Assembly (NCBI GenBank): GCA_000701945.1
Contig: JNKE01000021.1
Span: 1 to 64,000 of the forward strand
DNA from: Anaerotruncus sp. MC2020
GTDB taxonomy: Bacteria > Bacillota > Clostridia > Oscillospirales > Ruminococcaceae
DNA: 64,000 nucleotides
Reading direction: 5' to 3'
A model generated the notes under the pieces. That model ran no database searches. It was not told the origin of the DNA and worked only from the letters and a program-made list of their open reading frames with translations. Shown here piece after piece: positions 26,281 through 35,164 of this stretch (the first letter of the stretch is position 1; each line of letters starts with the position of its first letter). The translations under genes were made by a program, and so were the position numbers.

Positions 26281-26775
26281 ATGGAAAAGAAACGATTTTT
26301 CACGCCTGCGAGGGTCATATTCTGCATACTGTCCGCCGCGGTAATGGCGGCGATATTCTATCTGTCGTGCGAGAACGCCGACAAATCCTCGGAGACGAGC
26401 GGCTTTTTCACTGACTTCGTACTCCGCCACTTTGTCAGGGGCTACGCCGAGTCCACCCCCGAGCGGCAGGCGGAGCTCCACGACCTCGTGAGCCACATTG
26501 TCCGCAAGTGCGCGCATTTCAGTGCCTATGCCTCGCTCGGCTTCTGCACGTCCTGCGCAGTCGGGAGGCGGAGGCTGTTCACGGCGGGGAGCCTTATCTC
26601 GTGGGGGATATGTATACTGTACGCCTGCTCGGACGAGTTCCACCAGCGCTTTGTAGCGGGACGCTCCTGCGAGCTCCGCGACGTGATGATAGATTCATGC
26701 GGCGCATTGACGGGATTATTGGTATCGCTTGGAGCCATGGCGATAGTGAGCCGAATTTTCAAGAAAAAAGATTAG
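26281..26775 (+). CDS. VanZ-like membrane protein
   Basis: 164 residues, four predicted membrane helices. The family motifs 'KCAHFSAYASLGF' and 'YACSDEFHQRFVAGRSCE' with 'RDVMIDSCGALTG' are clear. VanZ itself raises teicoplanin resistance in enterococci; most homologues are of unknown cell-envelope function, so no resistance role should be assumed. GGAAAGGAAG precedes the ATG at 26281. It is the only gene between its promoter and the next promoter at 26785. Confidence 0.88.
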   Translation: MEKKRFFTPARVIFCILSAAVMAAIFYLSCENADKSSETSGFFTDFVLRHFVRGYAESTPERQAELHDLVSHIVRKCAHFSAYASLGFCTSCAVGRRRLFTAGSLISWGICILYACSDEFHQRFVAGRSCELRDVMIDSCGALTGLLVSLGAMAIVSRIFKKKD

Positions 26776-26784
26776 CTGTCATGC

Positions 26785-26813
26785 TTGCATTTTCAAAACA
26801 GATGTGATATAAT
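26785..26813 (+). promoter_or_regulatory. Promoter for the membrane protein at 26856
   Basis: TTGCAT (26785-26790), 17 bp, extended -10 TGATATAAT (TATAAT at 26808-26813). It shares its first 15 bases (CTTGCATTTTCAAAA) with the promoter at 12189. Confidence 0.85.
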
Positions 26814-26855
26814 AACTCTATATGGACAATTTTAGCATCTCAATCGGAGGTCAAA

Positions 26856-28088
26856 ATGAAAGCATTTTTTGATAATGTCTGGACCAAGCGGGTGGTCTCG
26901 GTCATAGCGGCGTTTTACACGGTATGCGTCTGCTACCTGTGCTACTACTCGATATACTACAACATACACGTTGAACAGCGCGGCTCGGTGGCGATGATAG
27001 TGTCGGCGGTGTCGGTGATAGCGCTTGTGCTTATGCTGTACACGCGCAAGCAGATAGTCACGCGGATATGCAGCTTCATCATACTGCCTGCGATGCTGCC
27101 GGTGGTGCTGATGTACTTCGACCACAAGGAGATACTCATACCCGTCATAGCGGTCGGAGTAGTGATACTTCTCCTCTCGGGAGCGGGCGAGGGCGCCAAG
27201 ACGGCGATAGGCACGGTAGTCCTCCTGCTCTACATTTTCGGAGCACTCGGCTACTTCCTGTTCACTTCCTTCTTTGTGACCAACGCCAAGCAGGAGACCT
27301 ACAAGAGCGGCGAATCTCCATCGGGGCTCTACCGCTACAGGATAGTCAACACAGACGACAGCTCGAACGGCAGCACAGCCATTTATATCGAGCCCAACTA
27401 CGCCGACGTGACCTACCCCTTCGTGACCTTCACGCTCAAGAACATGGAGCGCGTGGTATATCAGGTGCGCCCCAAGTGCGAGAACATAGAGCTTTCGTGG
27501 TCGACGCAGACCCGTCAGCAGATAACGGGCGAGCTCAACTCCATATCCGACGACATCGCGGTACACGTTACGCGTGCGGAAATGGCATCGCTCGGCTACA
27601 GATACGATACCACGCTCGAGATAAGCGACGTCAACGTCTACGAGCTGCTTGAAGTAGGCTTGACCGCGAGGGATGTCGACGCGATAAAGCTCGACGACCT
27701 CACCGACGACCAGCTGAAATACTTTGGCATAGGCAAGGACAAGGCGGGAAGGTACTCGGTGCTCGACCCGACTGACGAGATACTGCTCGACGCAGGCAAG
27801 AACAGGGGAGAGACGGTATACTTCAGCGACCTCAGCGCAGACGGCTTTGACCTCTACGACCACCTCCACAACGACAGGTGGGGCAGTCCGCTGTGGAAGG
27901 TATCGTCCAACAACAGCGTGAAGCTGAAGGACCTCAGTGACGCACAGCTCGCACAGCTCGGCGTATCGGAGTCGGGCGACGTGCTCACGTTCAACGGCAA
28001 GGTATGCTTCCGTTACTACGTAGCAGAGCTCGAGGACTACTACGACACCGAGTCGCGCTCGCTGTCCATAGACCTGCTCAATACGTGA
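26856..28088 (+). CDS. Membrane protein of unknown function
   Basis: 410 residues. Not recognised. The N-terminal 145 residues hold about five membrane helices; the remaining 265 form a soluble, acidic, probably extracytoplasmic part with repeated Asp-rich 'LDDLTDDQLKYFG' and 'LKDLSDAQLAQLG' units (about 285-297 and 350-362), which look like an internal duplication. The ATG at 26856 has CGGAGGT upstream. It has its own promoter, and xylA downstream is 131 bases away. Confidence 0.7.
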   Translation: MKAFFDNVWTKRVVSVIAAFYTVCVCYLCYYSIYYNIHVEQRGSVAMIVSAVSVIALVLMLYTRKQIVTRICSFIILPAMLPVVLMYFDHKEILIPVIAVGVVILLLSGAGEGAKTAIGTVVLLLYIFGALGYFLFTSFFVTNAKQETYKSGESPSGLYRYRIVNTDDSSNGSTAIYIEPNYADVTYPFVTFTLKNMERVVYQVRPKCENIELSWSTQTRQQITGELNSISDDIAVHVTRAEMASLGYRYDTTLEISDVNVYELLEVGLTARDVDAIKLDDLTDDQLKYFGIGKDKAGRYSVLDPTDEILLDAGKNRGETVYFSDLSADGFDLYDHLHNDRWGSPLWKVSSNNSVKLKDLSDAQLAQLGVSESGDVLTFNGKVCFRYYVAELEDYYDTESRSLSIDLLNT

Positions 28089-28119
28089 TTTATGAGTCTT
28101 TGACTTATCGTACATTTAA

Positions 28120-28195
28120 AGAATTGTTTGCGGGACAACGTCCCCTGCAATAAAAAATACCGCAGAATACAGGGGCATAATGCCCCTGTTGTACT
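28120..28195. repeat. Palindromes before xylA
   Basis: Two short palindromes: GGGAC-AAC-GTCCC (about 28128-28141) and CAGGGGCA-TAA-TGCCCCTG (about 28169-28187). Related units occur near 44277-44295. A TTGACT occurs at 28099 but no matching -10 is clear, so the xylA promoter is not assigned. Confidence 0.6.
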
Positions 28196-28219
28196 ATGCG
28201 GAAAAAGGAGTGTATCAAC

Positions 28220-29542
28220 ATGGGCGAATTCTTCAAAGGCATAGGCAAGATAAGGTACGAGGGAAAGACGTCGACGAACCCTCTGGCGTTCAAGTACTTC
28301 GACCCCGATGAGGTCATCGGCGGCAGGACGATGCGCGAGCAGCTCCGCTTTGCGCTCTCGTGGTGGCACACCATGGGCGGCGACGGCACAGATATGTTCG
28401 GCGTAGGCACAGCCGACAAGACGTGGGGCGAGTCCGAGCCGATGGCGCGTGCGCGTGCAAAGGTGGACGCGGCATTCGAGATAATGGACAAGCTTTCGAT
28501 AGAGTTCTTCTGCTTCCACGACCGCGACCTCTCCCCCGAGTTCGGCACACTCGCCGAGACGAACGCAAAGCTCGACGAGGTAACGGACTACATCAAGGCA
28601 AAGCAGGCAGAGACGGGCATCAAGTGTCTGTGGGGCACAGCGAAGTGCTTTGACCACCCGAGGTATATGCACGGCGCGGGCACCTCACCCTCCGCCGACG
28701 TATTCGCATATGCCGCCGCACAGATAAAGAAGGCGATAGAGGCGACGGTGAAGCTGGGCGGAAACGGCTACGTATTCTGGGGCGGACGCGAGGGCTACGA
28801 GACCCTGCTGAACACGAACATGGGGCTGGAGCTGGACAACATGGCACGCCTCATGCGCATGGCAGTGGAGTACGGACGCTCGATAGGCTTCACGGGCGAC
28901 TTTTACATCGAGCCCAAGCCGAAGGAGCCGACGAAGCACCAGTACGATTTCGACACAGCGACGGTGCTGGGCTTCCTGCGCAAATACGGACTTGACAAGG
29001 ACTTCAAGATGAACATCGAGGCAAACCACGCGACGCTGGCTATGCACACCTTCCAGCACGAGCTCCGCGTGGCGCGCGACAACGGATTTTTCGGCTCGAT
29101 AGACGCAAATCAGGGCGATACGCTTCTCGGCTGGGACACAGACCAGTTCCCGACGAACGTATACGAGGCGGCGCTGTGTATGTACGAGGTGCTGAAGGCA
29201 GGCGGCTTTACTAACGGCGGACTCAACTTTGACTCGAAGGCACGCCGCGGAAGCTTCACGCCCGAGGACATTTTCCACAGCTACATTGCTGGCATGGACA
29301 CCTTTGCGCTGGGACTCCGCATCGCGCAGAAGATGATAGACGACGGACGCATAGACAAGTTTGTTGCAGACCGCTATGCATCGTGGAATACGGGCATAGG
29401 CAAGGATATTATTGACGGCAAGGTCGGCTTTGCGGAGCTGGAGAAGTACGCGCTTGAGAAGGGCGAGGTGACGGATTCGCTCGGCAGCGGACGTCAGGAA
29501 ATGCTCGAATCCATCATGAACAATATCATGTTCAGCTTGTAA
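28220..29542 (+). CDS. xylA: Xylose isomerase
   Basis: 440 residues, the length of class II enzymes. Converts D-xylose to D-xylulose. Key motifs are 'FCFHDRD' with the catalytic His, '[10 protein letters not shown]', '[13 protein letters not shown]', '[15 protein letters not shown]' and 'DANQGD' with the metal ligands. The ATG at 28220 follows AAAAAGGAG. It is followed by xylB after a 390-base repeat-filled gap, so the pair handles xylose from hemicellulose. Confidence 0.97.
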   Translation: MGEFFKGIGKIRYEGKTSTNPLAFKYFDPDEVIGGRTMREQLRFALSWWHTMGGDGTDMFGVGTADKTWGESEPMARARAKVDAAFEIMDKLSIEFFCFHDRDLSPEFGTLAETNAKLDEVTDYIKAKQAETGIKCLWGTAKCFDHPRYMHGAGTSPSADVFAYAAAQIKKAIEATVKLGGNGYVFWGGREGYETLLNTNMGLELDNMARLMRMAVEYGRSIGFTGDFYIEPKPKEPTKHQYDFDTATVLGFLRKYGLDKDFKMNIEANHATLAMHTFQHELRVARDNGFFGSIDANQGDTLLGWDTDQFPTNVYEAALCMYEVLKAGGFTNGGLNFDSKARRGSFTPEDIFHSYIAGMDTFALGLRIAQKMIDDGRIDKFVADRYASWNTGIGKDIIDGKVGFAELEKYALEKGEVTDSLGSGRQEMLESIMNNIMFSL

Positions 29543-29555
29543 GCGCTCGGGAAAT

Positions 29556-29911
29556 GAGCCGTTAGCCATTAGCCGTTAGCTTTTTGCTTCCAGCCGAAAG
29601 CAGACTGAGCCTTTTGTACAGAGTGGCTCGAATTTTGGGTTCCAAGGGACTGTGTCCCTTGGCAGGTCAAGGGCGGCGCCCTTGCAGAGTCCAGAGACAG
29701 CGTCTCTGGCAGGTTCCAAGGGCAGAGCCTTTGGTGGGTTCCAAGGGCAGAGCCTTTGGTGGGTTCCAAGGGCAAAGCCCTTGGTCGCCGTCTATGGCGG
29801 CGAAACACTATCTTCAAATTAAAATCCACCCTTCGCAAACAATCCAGTGAATTGTTTGCGAACGAGAAAAATAACGTTTTAATGCGGGCGGATAATATCC
29901 GCCCCTACAAA
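29556..29911 (+). repeat. Hairpin-module repeat, copy B
   Basis: Starts with TTAGCCA/TTAGCCG heptamers (29561-29581). A chain of hairpins with three-base loops follows at about 29638-29790, including GGGAC/GTCCC, AGGGC/GCCCT (GGC loop), AGAGAC/GTCTCT and three copies of CCAAGGGC-AGA/AAA-GCC(C/T)TTGG. Next come GTCGCCGTC-TATG-GCGGCGA and a palindrome of CGCAAACAAT / ATTGTTTGCG (about 29826-29863), and last GGGCGGATA-A-TATCCGCCC (29886-29907). The second half resembles 43735-43845. No gene is seen. Confidence 0.8.
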
Positions 29912-29933
29912 TAAAAAAACGGAGGTGCAAACG

Positions 29934-31457
29934 ATGTCATATGTAATAGGCGTGGACTGCGGTACAAGCGGAACGAAGACAGTCCTGTTTGACGAGGCGG
30001 GAGCGGTGATAGCCTCCGCGACGATAGAATACCCGATGTACCAGCCGAAGAACGGCTACGCTGAGCAGGAGCCCGCGGACTGGGCGAACGCGATGAAGGA
30101 CACCATCAAGGCGGTCATGGCAAAGAGCGGCGTGGACAGGCACGACGTAAAGGGCATAGGCATATCGGGACAGATGCACGGACTTGTCATGCTCGACCGC
30201 GACAACAACGTCCTGCGCAGGAGCATAATATGGTGCGACCAGCGCACGGCGGCGGAGGTCGGGCAGATGAACGCCCTTGTCGGCAGGGACAAGCTCGTGG
30301 AGATAACGGCAAATCCCGCATTGACGGGCTGGACGGCGGCGAAGATACTGTGGGTGAAGAACAACGAACCCGAGATATACAGCCGCGTGGCGCACATACT
30401 TCTCCCGAAGGACTATCTGCGGCTGATACTCACTGGCGAGTACGCGACGGAGGTCAGCGACGCCTCGGGAATGCAGCTTCTTGACGTGCCGAAGCGGCAG
30501 TGGTCGGACGAGCTTCTCGCTGCGTTCGAGATAGACAAGGCATGGCTCGGAAAGGTGTACGAGTCATGCGAGGTGACGGGCACGCTGACGAAGTCAATTG
30601 CGGACGAGCTCGGCTTGTGCGAGGGCACGGTCGTAGTCGGCGGAGCGGGCGACAACGCGGCGGCGGCGGTCGGCACGGGAGTCGTCGAGGACGGCAAGGC
30701 GTTCACGACGATAGGCACCTCGGGAGTCGTATTCGCGCACACCTCGGACATCTCGATAGACAAGCAGGGCAGGGTGCATACCTGCTGTGCGGCGGTGCCG
30801 AACGCATGGCACGTAATGGGCGTAACGCAGGGAGCGGGCTTGTCGCTGAAGTGGTTCCGCGACAACTTCTGCATGACGGAGAAGGAGACAGCGCGTCTCA
30901 TGGGCGTGGACGAGTACTACCTCATGGACAAGGCGGCTGAGGCGGTACCCGTCGGCGCGAACAGACTGCTGTATCTGCCCTATCTCATGGGCGAGCGCAC
31001 GCCTCACCTCGACCCCGACGCGAGGGGCGTATTCTTCGGACTTTCGGCTATACACACGCGCAGGGATATGCTTCGCGCGGTAATGGAGGGCGTTAGCTAT
31101 TCGCTCCGTGACTGCGTGGAGGTCTTCCGCGAGATGAACGTGAGCGTGAGCGATATGATGGCTTGCGGAGGCGGAGGCTCGTCGCCGCTGTGGAGGAGTA
31201 TGCTTGCGGACCTGTACAACTGCGAGGTCAAGACGGTGGCATCGAAGGAGGGACCTGCACTCGGAGCGGCTATCCTCGCGAGTGTCGGAGCGGGACTTTA
31301 CGGCAGTGTGCAGGAGGCGTGCGGAGCGATAGTGCGCACGGACAAGGTACAGGCTCCGAACGCGGCTAACGTGCCCGAATACGAGCGGTATTATCAGCTT
31401 TACCGCGAGATATATCCGGCATTGAAGGGGAGCTTTGCGAAGCTGGCGGAGCTTTGA
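29934..31457 (+). CDS. xylB: Xylulokinase
   Basis: 507 residues, FGGY carbohydrate kinase family. Phosphorylates D-xylulose with ATP to feed the pentose phosphate pathway. The N-terminal 'GVDCGTSGTKTVLFD' phosphate motif, 'GISGQMHGLV' and the C-terminal 'ACGGGGSSPLWRSMLAD' are typical of XylB. The ATG at 29934 has GGAGGT seven bases upstream. Next to xylA in the same direction. Confidence 0.95.
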   Translation: MSYVIGVDCGTSGTKTVLFDEAGAVIASATIEYPMYQPKNGYAEQEPADWANAMKDTIKAVMAKSGVDRHDVKGIGISGQMHGLVMLDRDNNVLRRSIIWCDQRTAAEVGQMNALVGRDKLVEITANPALTGWTAAKILWVKNNEPEIYSRVAHILLPKDYLRLILTGEYATEVSDASGMQLLDVPKRQWSDELLAAFEIDKAWLGKVYESCEVTGTLTKSIADELGLCEGTVVVGGAGDNAAAAVGTGVVEDGKAFTTIGTSGVVFAHTSDISIDKQGRVHTCCAAVPNAWHVMGVTQGAGLSLKWFRDNFCMTEKETARLMGVDEYYLMDKAAEAVPVGANRLLYLPYLMGERTPHLDPDARGVFFGLSAIHTRRDMLRAVMEGVSYSLRDCVEVFREMNVSVSDMMACGGGGSSPLWRSMLADLYNCEVKTVASKEGPALGAAILASVGAGLYGSVQEACGAIVRTDKVQAPNAANVPEYERYYQLYREIYPALKGSFAKLAEL

Positions 31458-31470
31458 GCCCCGAGAGGCG

Positions 31471-31626
31471 GAGCTGTTCAAAGCGGAAAAGGCTTCCGCG
31501 CCCCTTGATATTTCTGTAAATATGTGGTATAAGCGCGGTGTCCGCGCCGCCGAGTTCGCGGTGGAGCTGTCCAAAGCGGAAAAGGCTTCCGCGCCCCTTG
31601 ATATTTCTGTAAATGTATGGTATAAT
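31471..31626 (+). promoter_or_regulatory. Tandemly duplicated promoter region of metG
   Basis: Two copies of the same DNA with a 93-base period (31471-31533 and 31564-31626). Copy 1 has TTGATA (31505-31510), 17 bp, TATAAG (31528-31533). Copy 2 has TTGATA (31598-31603), 17 bp, TATAAT (31621-31626). Copy 2 matches the -10 consensus and is closer to the gene. Confidence 0.8.
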
Positions 31627-31684
31627 ATAATTTGTCCCTTCCTCTCATTAGGGAACGGGAACACATTTAAAGGAGCGATTCATT

Positions 31685-33673
31685 ATGTCAAAGAAATTCT
31701 ACATCACGACCCCCATTTATTACCCCTCGGGTGACCCGCATATCGGTCACTGCTACACGACGGTAGCCTGCGATTCCATCGCGCGCTACAAGCGAATGCA
31801 GGGCTATGACGTAATGTTCCTCACAGGCACGGACGAGCACGGCTTGAAGATAGAGCAGAAGGCGGCGGAGCAGGGCGTAACTCCGAAGGAGTACGTAGAC
31901 GTCATCGTTGACAAGTTCAAGAAGCTGTGGAGCTACATGAACATCTCATACGACCGCTATATCCGCACGACTGACGACTATCACGTAGAAGCCGTACAGA
32001 ATATATTCAAGGCGCTTTACGATAAGGGCTACATCTACAAGGGCGAATATTCGGGCAAATACTGCACTCCCTGCGAGAGCTTCTGGACAGAGTCACAGCT
32101 TGACGAGAACGGATGCTGTCCCGAGTGTCACAGACCCGTAAAGTTCGCGAAGGAGGAGGCATACTTCTTCAAGATGTCGCCGTTTGCGGAGCGCATAGAG
32201 AAGCTCCTCATGGAGACGGACTATCTCCGTCCGAAGACGAGAGCAGTAGAGCTGGTAAACAACTTCATCAAGCCGGGACTTGAAGACCTCTGCGTGTCGA
32301 GAACATCGTTCACATGGGGCGTACCCGTGTCATTTGACGAGAAGCACGTAGTATACGTGTGGATAGACGCGCTCTCGAACTACATCACCGCGCTCGGCTA
32401 TGAGAACTCCGCACACAACGATTATGAGAAATACTGGCCTGCCGATGTCCACATGGTAGCGAAGGACATCATGCGCTTCCACGCAATAATATGGCCTGCT
32501 ATGCTCATGGCACTCGACCTGCCGCTTCCTCACCACCTTGCAGTACACGGCTGGATAACCATGGCAGGCAAGAACGGCGAGAGCGAGAAGATGTCGAAAT
32601 CACTCGGCAACGTCGTTGACCCGTTCGTGCTGGGCGAGCGCTACGGACAGGACGCGATCCGCTACCACATTCTCCGCGAGATGGCGCTGGGCGCAGACAG
32701 CCTTTTCTCGAACGAGATAATGATAAACCGCATAAATTCCGACCTTGCGAACGGCTTCGGCAATCTTGTATCGCGCACCGTAGCAATGGCGGACAAATAC
32801 TTCGGCGGCACACTCCCGACGGAGCGCGAGAGCGACCCGCTGGACGAGGAGTTCAAGTCGGTGATACTGGGACTTTGCCCCGCAGTTGACGGCTTTGTGG
32901 ACGAGACAAAGATAAAGCAGGCGCTCGAGACCATATTCGAGGGCGTAGCGCGCGCGAACAAGTACATCGACGAGACGGAGCCGTGGAAGCTGGGCAAGGA
33001 CGAGAGCAAGCGTGCCCGACTCGCGGCGGTGCTGTACAACCTGCTCGAGGCGATACGCATAACATCGGCGCTTCTGGCACCTTTCATGCCTACGGTAATG
33101 CCGAAGGTATGGGAGCAGATAGGCGCTACGGCAGAGGACGTCAAGTACGAGAACCTCAGCAGATTCGGCGTGATGCCTGCAGACGTGACGGTACACAAGG
33201 GCGAGATACTCTTCCCGCGCATCGACGTGGACAAGGAGATAGAGGAGCTCAACGACATTCTCCGCAGGAACATGGAGGCGGCGCAGGCAAAGCTGTCAGC
33301 GGAGGAGAAGGGCGAGGGCAGTGCCGAGCCCGAGAAGATAGAGCTTGCGCCCGAGATAACGATAGACGATTTTGCGAAGGTCGAGATAAGGGTAGCGAAG
33401 GTCACGGCTTGCGAGCGCGTGAAGAAGTCCGACAAGCTGCTGTGCTTGCAGCTTGACGATGGCATGGGCGGACGACAGGTAGTATCGGGCATCGCGCAGT
33501 ATTACGCCCCCGAGGACCTGATAGGGAAGAAGCTCCAGCTCATCGCGAATCTGAAGCCTGTGAAGCTCAGGGGCGTGGACAGCAACGGCATGATATGCGC
33601 AGCCGACACACCCGACGGCGTGAAGGTGATTTTCGTAGACGATTCTATTCCTGTAGGCTCAAAGATAAGATAA
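31685..33673 (+). CDS. metG: Methionyl-tRNA synthetase
   Basis: 662 residues. Charges tRNA-Met. 'HIGH' (19-22) and 'KMSKS' (302-306) signatures are present, with a zinc knuckle 'CTPCESF...CCPECH' in the connective domain. The last 110 residues ('DFAKVEIRVAKVTACERV' onward) are the Trbp111-like tRNA-binding domain that also allows dimer formation. AAAGGAG precedes the ATG. A leader long enough for a T-box is not present. Confidence 0.97.
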   Translation: MSKKFYITTPIYYPSGDPHIGHCYTTVACDSIARYKRMQGYDVMFLTGTDEHGLKIEQKAAEQGVTPKEYVDVIVDKFKKLWSYMNISYDRYIRTTDDYHVEAVQNIFKALYDKGYIYKGEYSGKYCTPCESFWTESQLDENGCCPECHRPVKFAKEEAYFFKMSPFAERIEKLLMETDYLRPKTRAVELVNNFIKPGLEDLCVSRTSFTWGVPVSFDEKHVVYVWIDALSNYITALGYENSAHNDYEKYWPADVHMVAKDIMRFHAIIWPAMLMALDLPLPHHLAVHGWITMAGKNGESEKMSKSLGNVVDPFVLGERYGQDAIRYHILREMALGADSLFSNEIMINRINSDLANGFGNLVSRTVAMADKYFGGTLPTERESDPLDEEFKSVILGLCPAVDGFVDETKIKQALETIFEGVARANKYIDETEPWKLGKDESKRARLAAVLYNLLEAIRITSALLAPFMPTVMPKVWEQIGATAEDVKYENLSRFGVMPADVTVHKGEILFPRIDVDKEIEELNDILRRNMEAAQAKLSAEEKGEGSAEPEKIELAPEITIDDFAKVEIRVAKVTACERVKKSDKLLCLQLDDGMGGRQVVSGIAQYYAPEDLIGKKLQLIANLKPVKLRGVDSNGMICAADTPDGVKVIFVDDSIPVGSKIR

Positions 33674-33686
33674 ATACGACAAACGT

Positions 33687-33722
33687 AGGGGCGGATACTA
33701 TCCGCCCCTACAAAATTTTTCC
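33687..33722 (+). terminator. Perfect palindrome acting as probable metG terminator
   Basis: GTAGGGGCGGATA-C-TATCCGCCCCTAC (33687-33713) followed by AAAATTTTT. It belongs to the dispersed GTAGGGGCG repeat family. Confidence 0.65.
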
Positions 33723-33737
33723 GCTACTGATTCGCGG

Positions 33738-33895
33738 ATTTGCGGGCGCACGGATAAGCAGCGCACCAAATCTTTGATTTGGATTGCGATGCTATATGCA
33801 GCTTTGCTGTAATGCGCCCATACAATATGTTGCCGCAGGCAAACGCGTAAAGCGCGGACGCCCGAAGGGTGCCCCTACGCCAAGTGATATATACT
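33738..33895. repeat. Dispersed repeat, copy 1 of 3
   Basis: About 33740-33825 matches 43908-43972 and 44163-44248: the shared block reads from GCGGGCGCACGGATAAGC through GATGCTATATGC. It ends with an inverted copy of the GTAGGGGCGCCC element (33861-33885). No gene is seen from 33674 to 34013. Confidence 0.75.
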
Positions 33896-33934
33896 ATTAT
33901 ATATGAGAATATTCAAAATTAATCAAGATTTATA

Positions 33935-33963
33935 TTGACTTATTGTGTCGATGGGTGTATAAT
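33935..33963 (+). promoter_or_regulatory. Promoter of serC-serA
   Basis: TTGACT (33935-33940), 17 bp, TATAAT (33958-33963). Confidence 0.9.
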
Positions 33964-34013
33964 TGATATGTATTGCAAATACTCACTTTTTATATATTAT
34001 GGAGGTTTTTTCA

Positions 34014-35102
34014 ATGAGCAGAGTTTACAACTTCAGTGCAGGTCCTGCTGTTCTCCCCGAGGAAGTACTCAGAGAATGCGCAGAGGAAATGATGGATTAC
34101 AAGGGCTGCGGAATGTCCGTAATGGAGATGTCGCACCGTTCAAAGGTTTATGATGAGATAATCAAGGAAGCAGAGAAGGATCTCCGCGACCTGATGAACA
34201 TTCCCGACAACTACAAGGTGATCTTTGCACAGGGCGGCGCATCGCTGGTATTCGCAGGCGTACCGATGAACCTGATGAAGAACAAGAAGGCAGCCTACAT
34301 AATCACAGGCCAGTGGGCAAAGAAGGCTGCACAGGAGGCTGAGAAGTACGGCGAAGTAGTAAGAGTAGCATCCTCTGCTGACAAGACCTTTTCTTATATT
34401 CCCGACTGCTCCGACCTCGACATTCCCGACGATGTAGACTACGTATACATCTGCGAGAACAACACGATTTACGGAACAAAGTTCTGGGAGCTCCCCAACA
34501 CGAAGGGACATGAGCTCGTAGCAGACGTAAGCTCCTGCTTCCTTTCTGAGCCTGTTGACGTAACAAAGTACGGCGTTATCTACGGCGGCGTACAGAAGAA
34601 CGTAGGACCTGCCGGCGTACAGATAATCATCGTACGTGAGGACCTCATCGCTGACGGTCCAGCACTCGACATCACACCTACAATGATGGACTGGAAGATA
34701 CAGGCAGACAACGAGAGCCTCTACAACACACCTCCCTGCTACGGCATCTATGTATGCGGCAAGGTATTCAAGTGGATAAAGAAGATGGGCGGCCTTGAGG
34801 CAATGAAGGCTCACAACGAGAAGAAGGCAAAGATACTGTACGACTTCCTTGACAGCAGCAAGATGTTCAAGGGCACAGTTGAGAAGAAGGACAGAAGCCT
34901 CATGAACGTACCCTTCATCACAGGCAACGAGGAGCTCGACAAGAAGTTCGTAGCCGAGTCAAAGGCAGCAGGCTTCGAGAACCTCAAGGGACACAGAACA
35001 GTCGGCGGAATGCGTGCATCTATCTACAACGCAATGCCTATCGAGGGCGTAGAGAAGCTCGTAGCATTCATGAAGAAGTTCGAGGCTGAGAATACAAAGT
35101 AA
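34014..35102 (+). CDS. serC: Phosphoserine aminotransferase
   Basis: 362 residues. PLP enzyme that makes phosphoserine from 3-phosphohydroxypyruvate and glutamate. The start 'YNFSAGPAVLPEEV' and the PLP lysine in 'YGGVQKNVGPAG' are typical. The ATG at 34014 is eight bases after GGAGG; upstream in-frame methionines lie within the promoter-leader. Codons (GTA, GCA, ACA) are of the high-expression type. Paired with serA. Confidence 0.96.
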   Translation: MSRVYNFSAGPAVLPEEVLRECAEEMMDYKGCGMSVMEMSHRSKVYDEIIKEAEKDLRDLMNIPDNYKVIFAQGGASLVFAGVPMNLMKNKKAAYIITGQWAKKAAQEAEKYGEVVRVASSADKTFSYIPDCSDLDIPDDVDYVYICENNTIYGTKFWELPNTKGHELVADVSSCFLSEPVDVTKYGVIYGGVQKNVGPAGVQIIIVREDLIADGPALDITPTMMDWKIQADNESLYNTPPCYGIYVCGKVFKWIKKMGGLEAMKAHNEKKAKILYDFLDSSKMFKGTVEKKDRSLMNVPFITGNEELDKKFVAESKAAGFENLKGHRTVGGMRASIYNAMPIEGVEKLVAFMKKFEAENTK

Positions 35103-35113
35103 TTTTGTAGTTT

Positions 35114-35132
35114 CCCCCGCATGGTGCGGGGG
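35114..35132 (+). other. Hairpin between serC and serA
   Basis: CCCCCGCA-TGG-TGCGGGGG, a strong stem without a T run, so more likely an mRNA stabiliser or processing site than a full terminator. Confidence 0.6.
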
Positions 35133-35164
35133 AAGCATACATTTAACAGAAAGAGGTAATGATA

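Noticed and set aside
26281..26775. Glycopeptide resistance gene
   Set aside because: Only VanZ-like similarity is seen; no vanA/vanB-type cluster is present, so no resistance should be inferred.
31627..31684. T-box or other riboswitch before metG
   Set aside because: The leader after the proximal -10 is under 60 bases with no T-box consensus or terminator.
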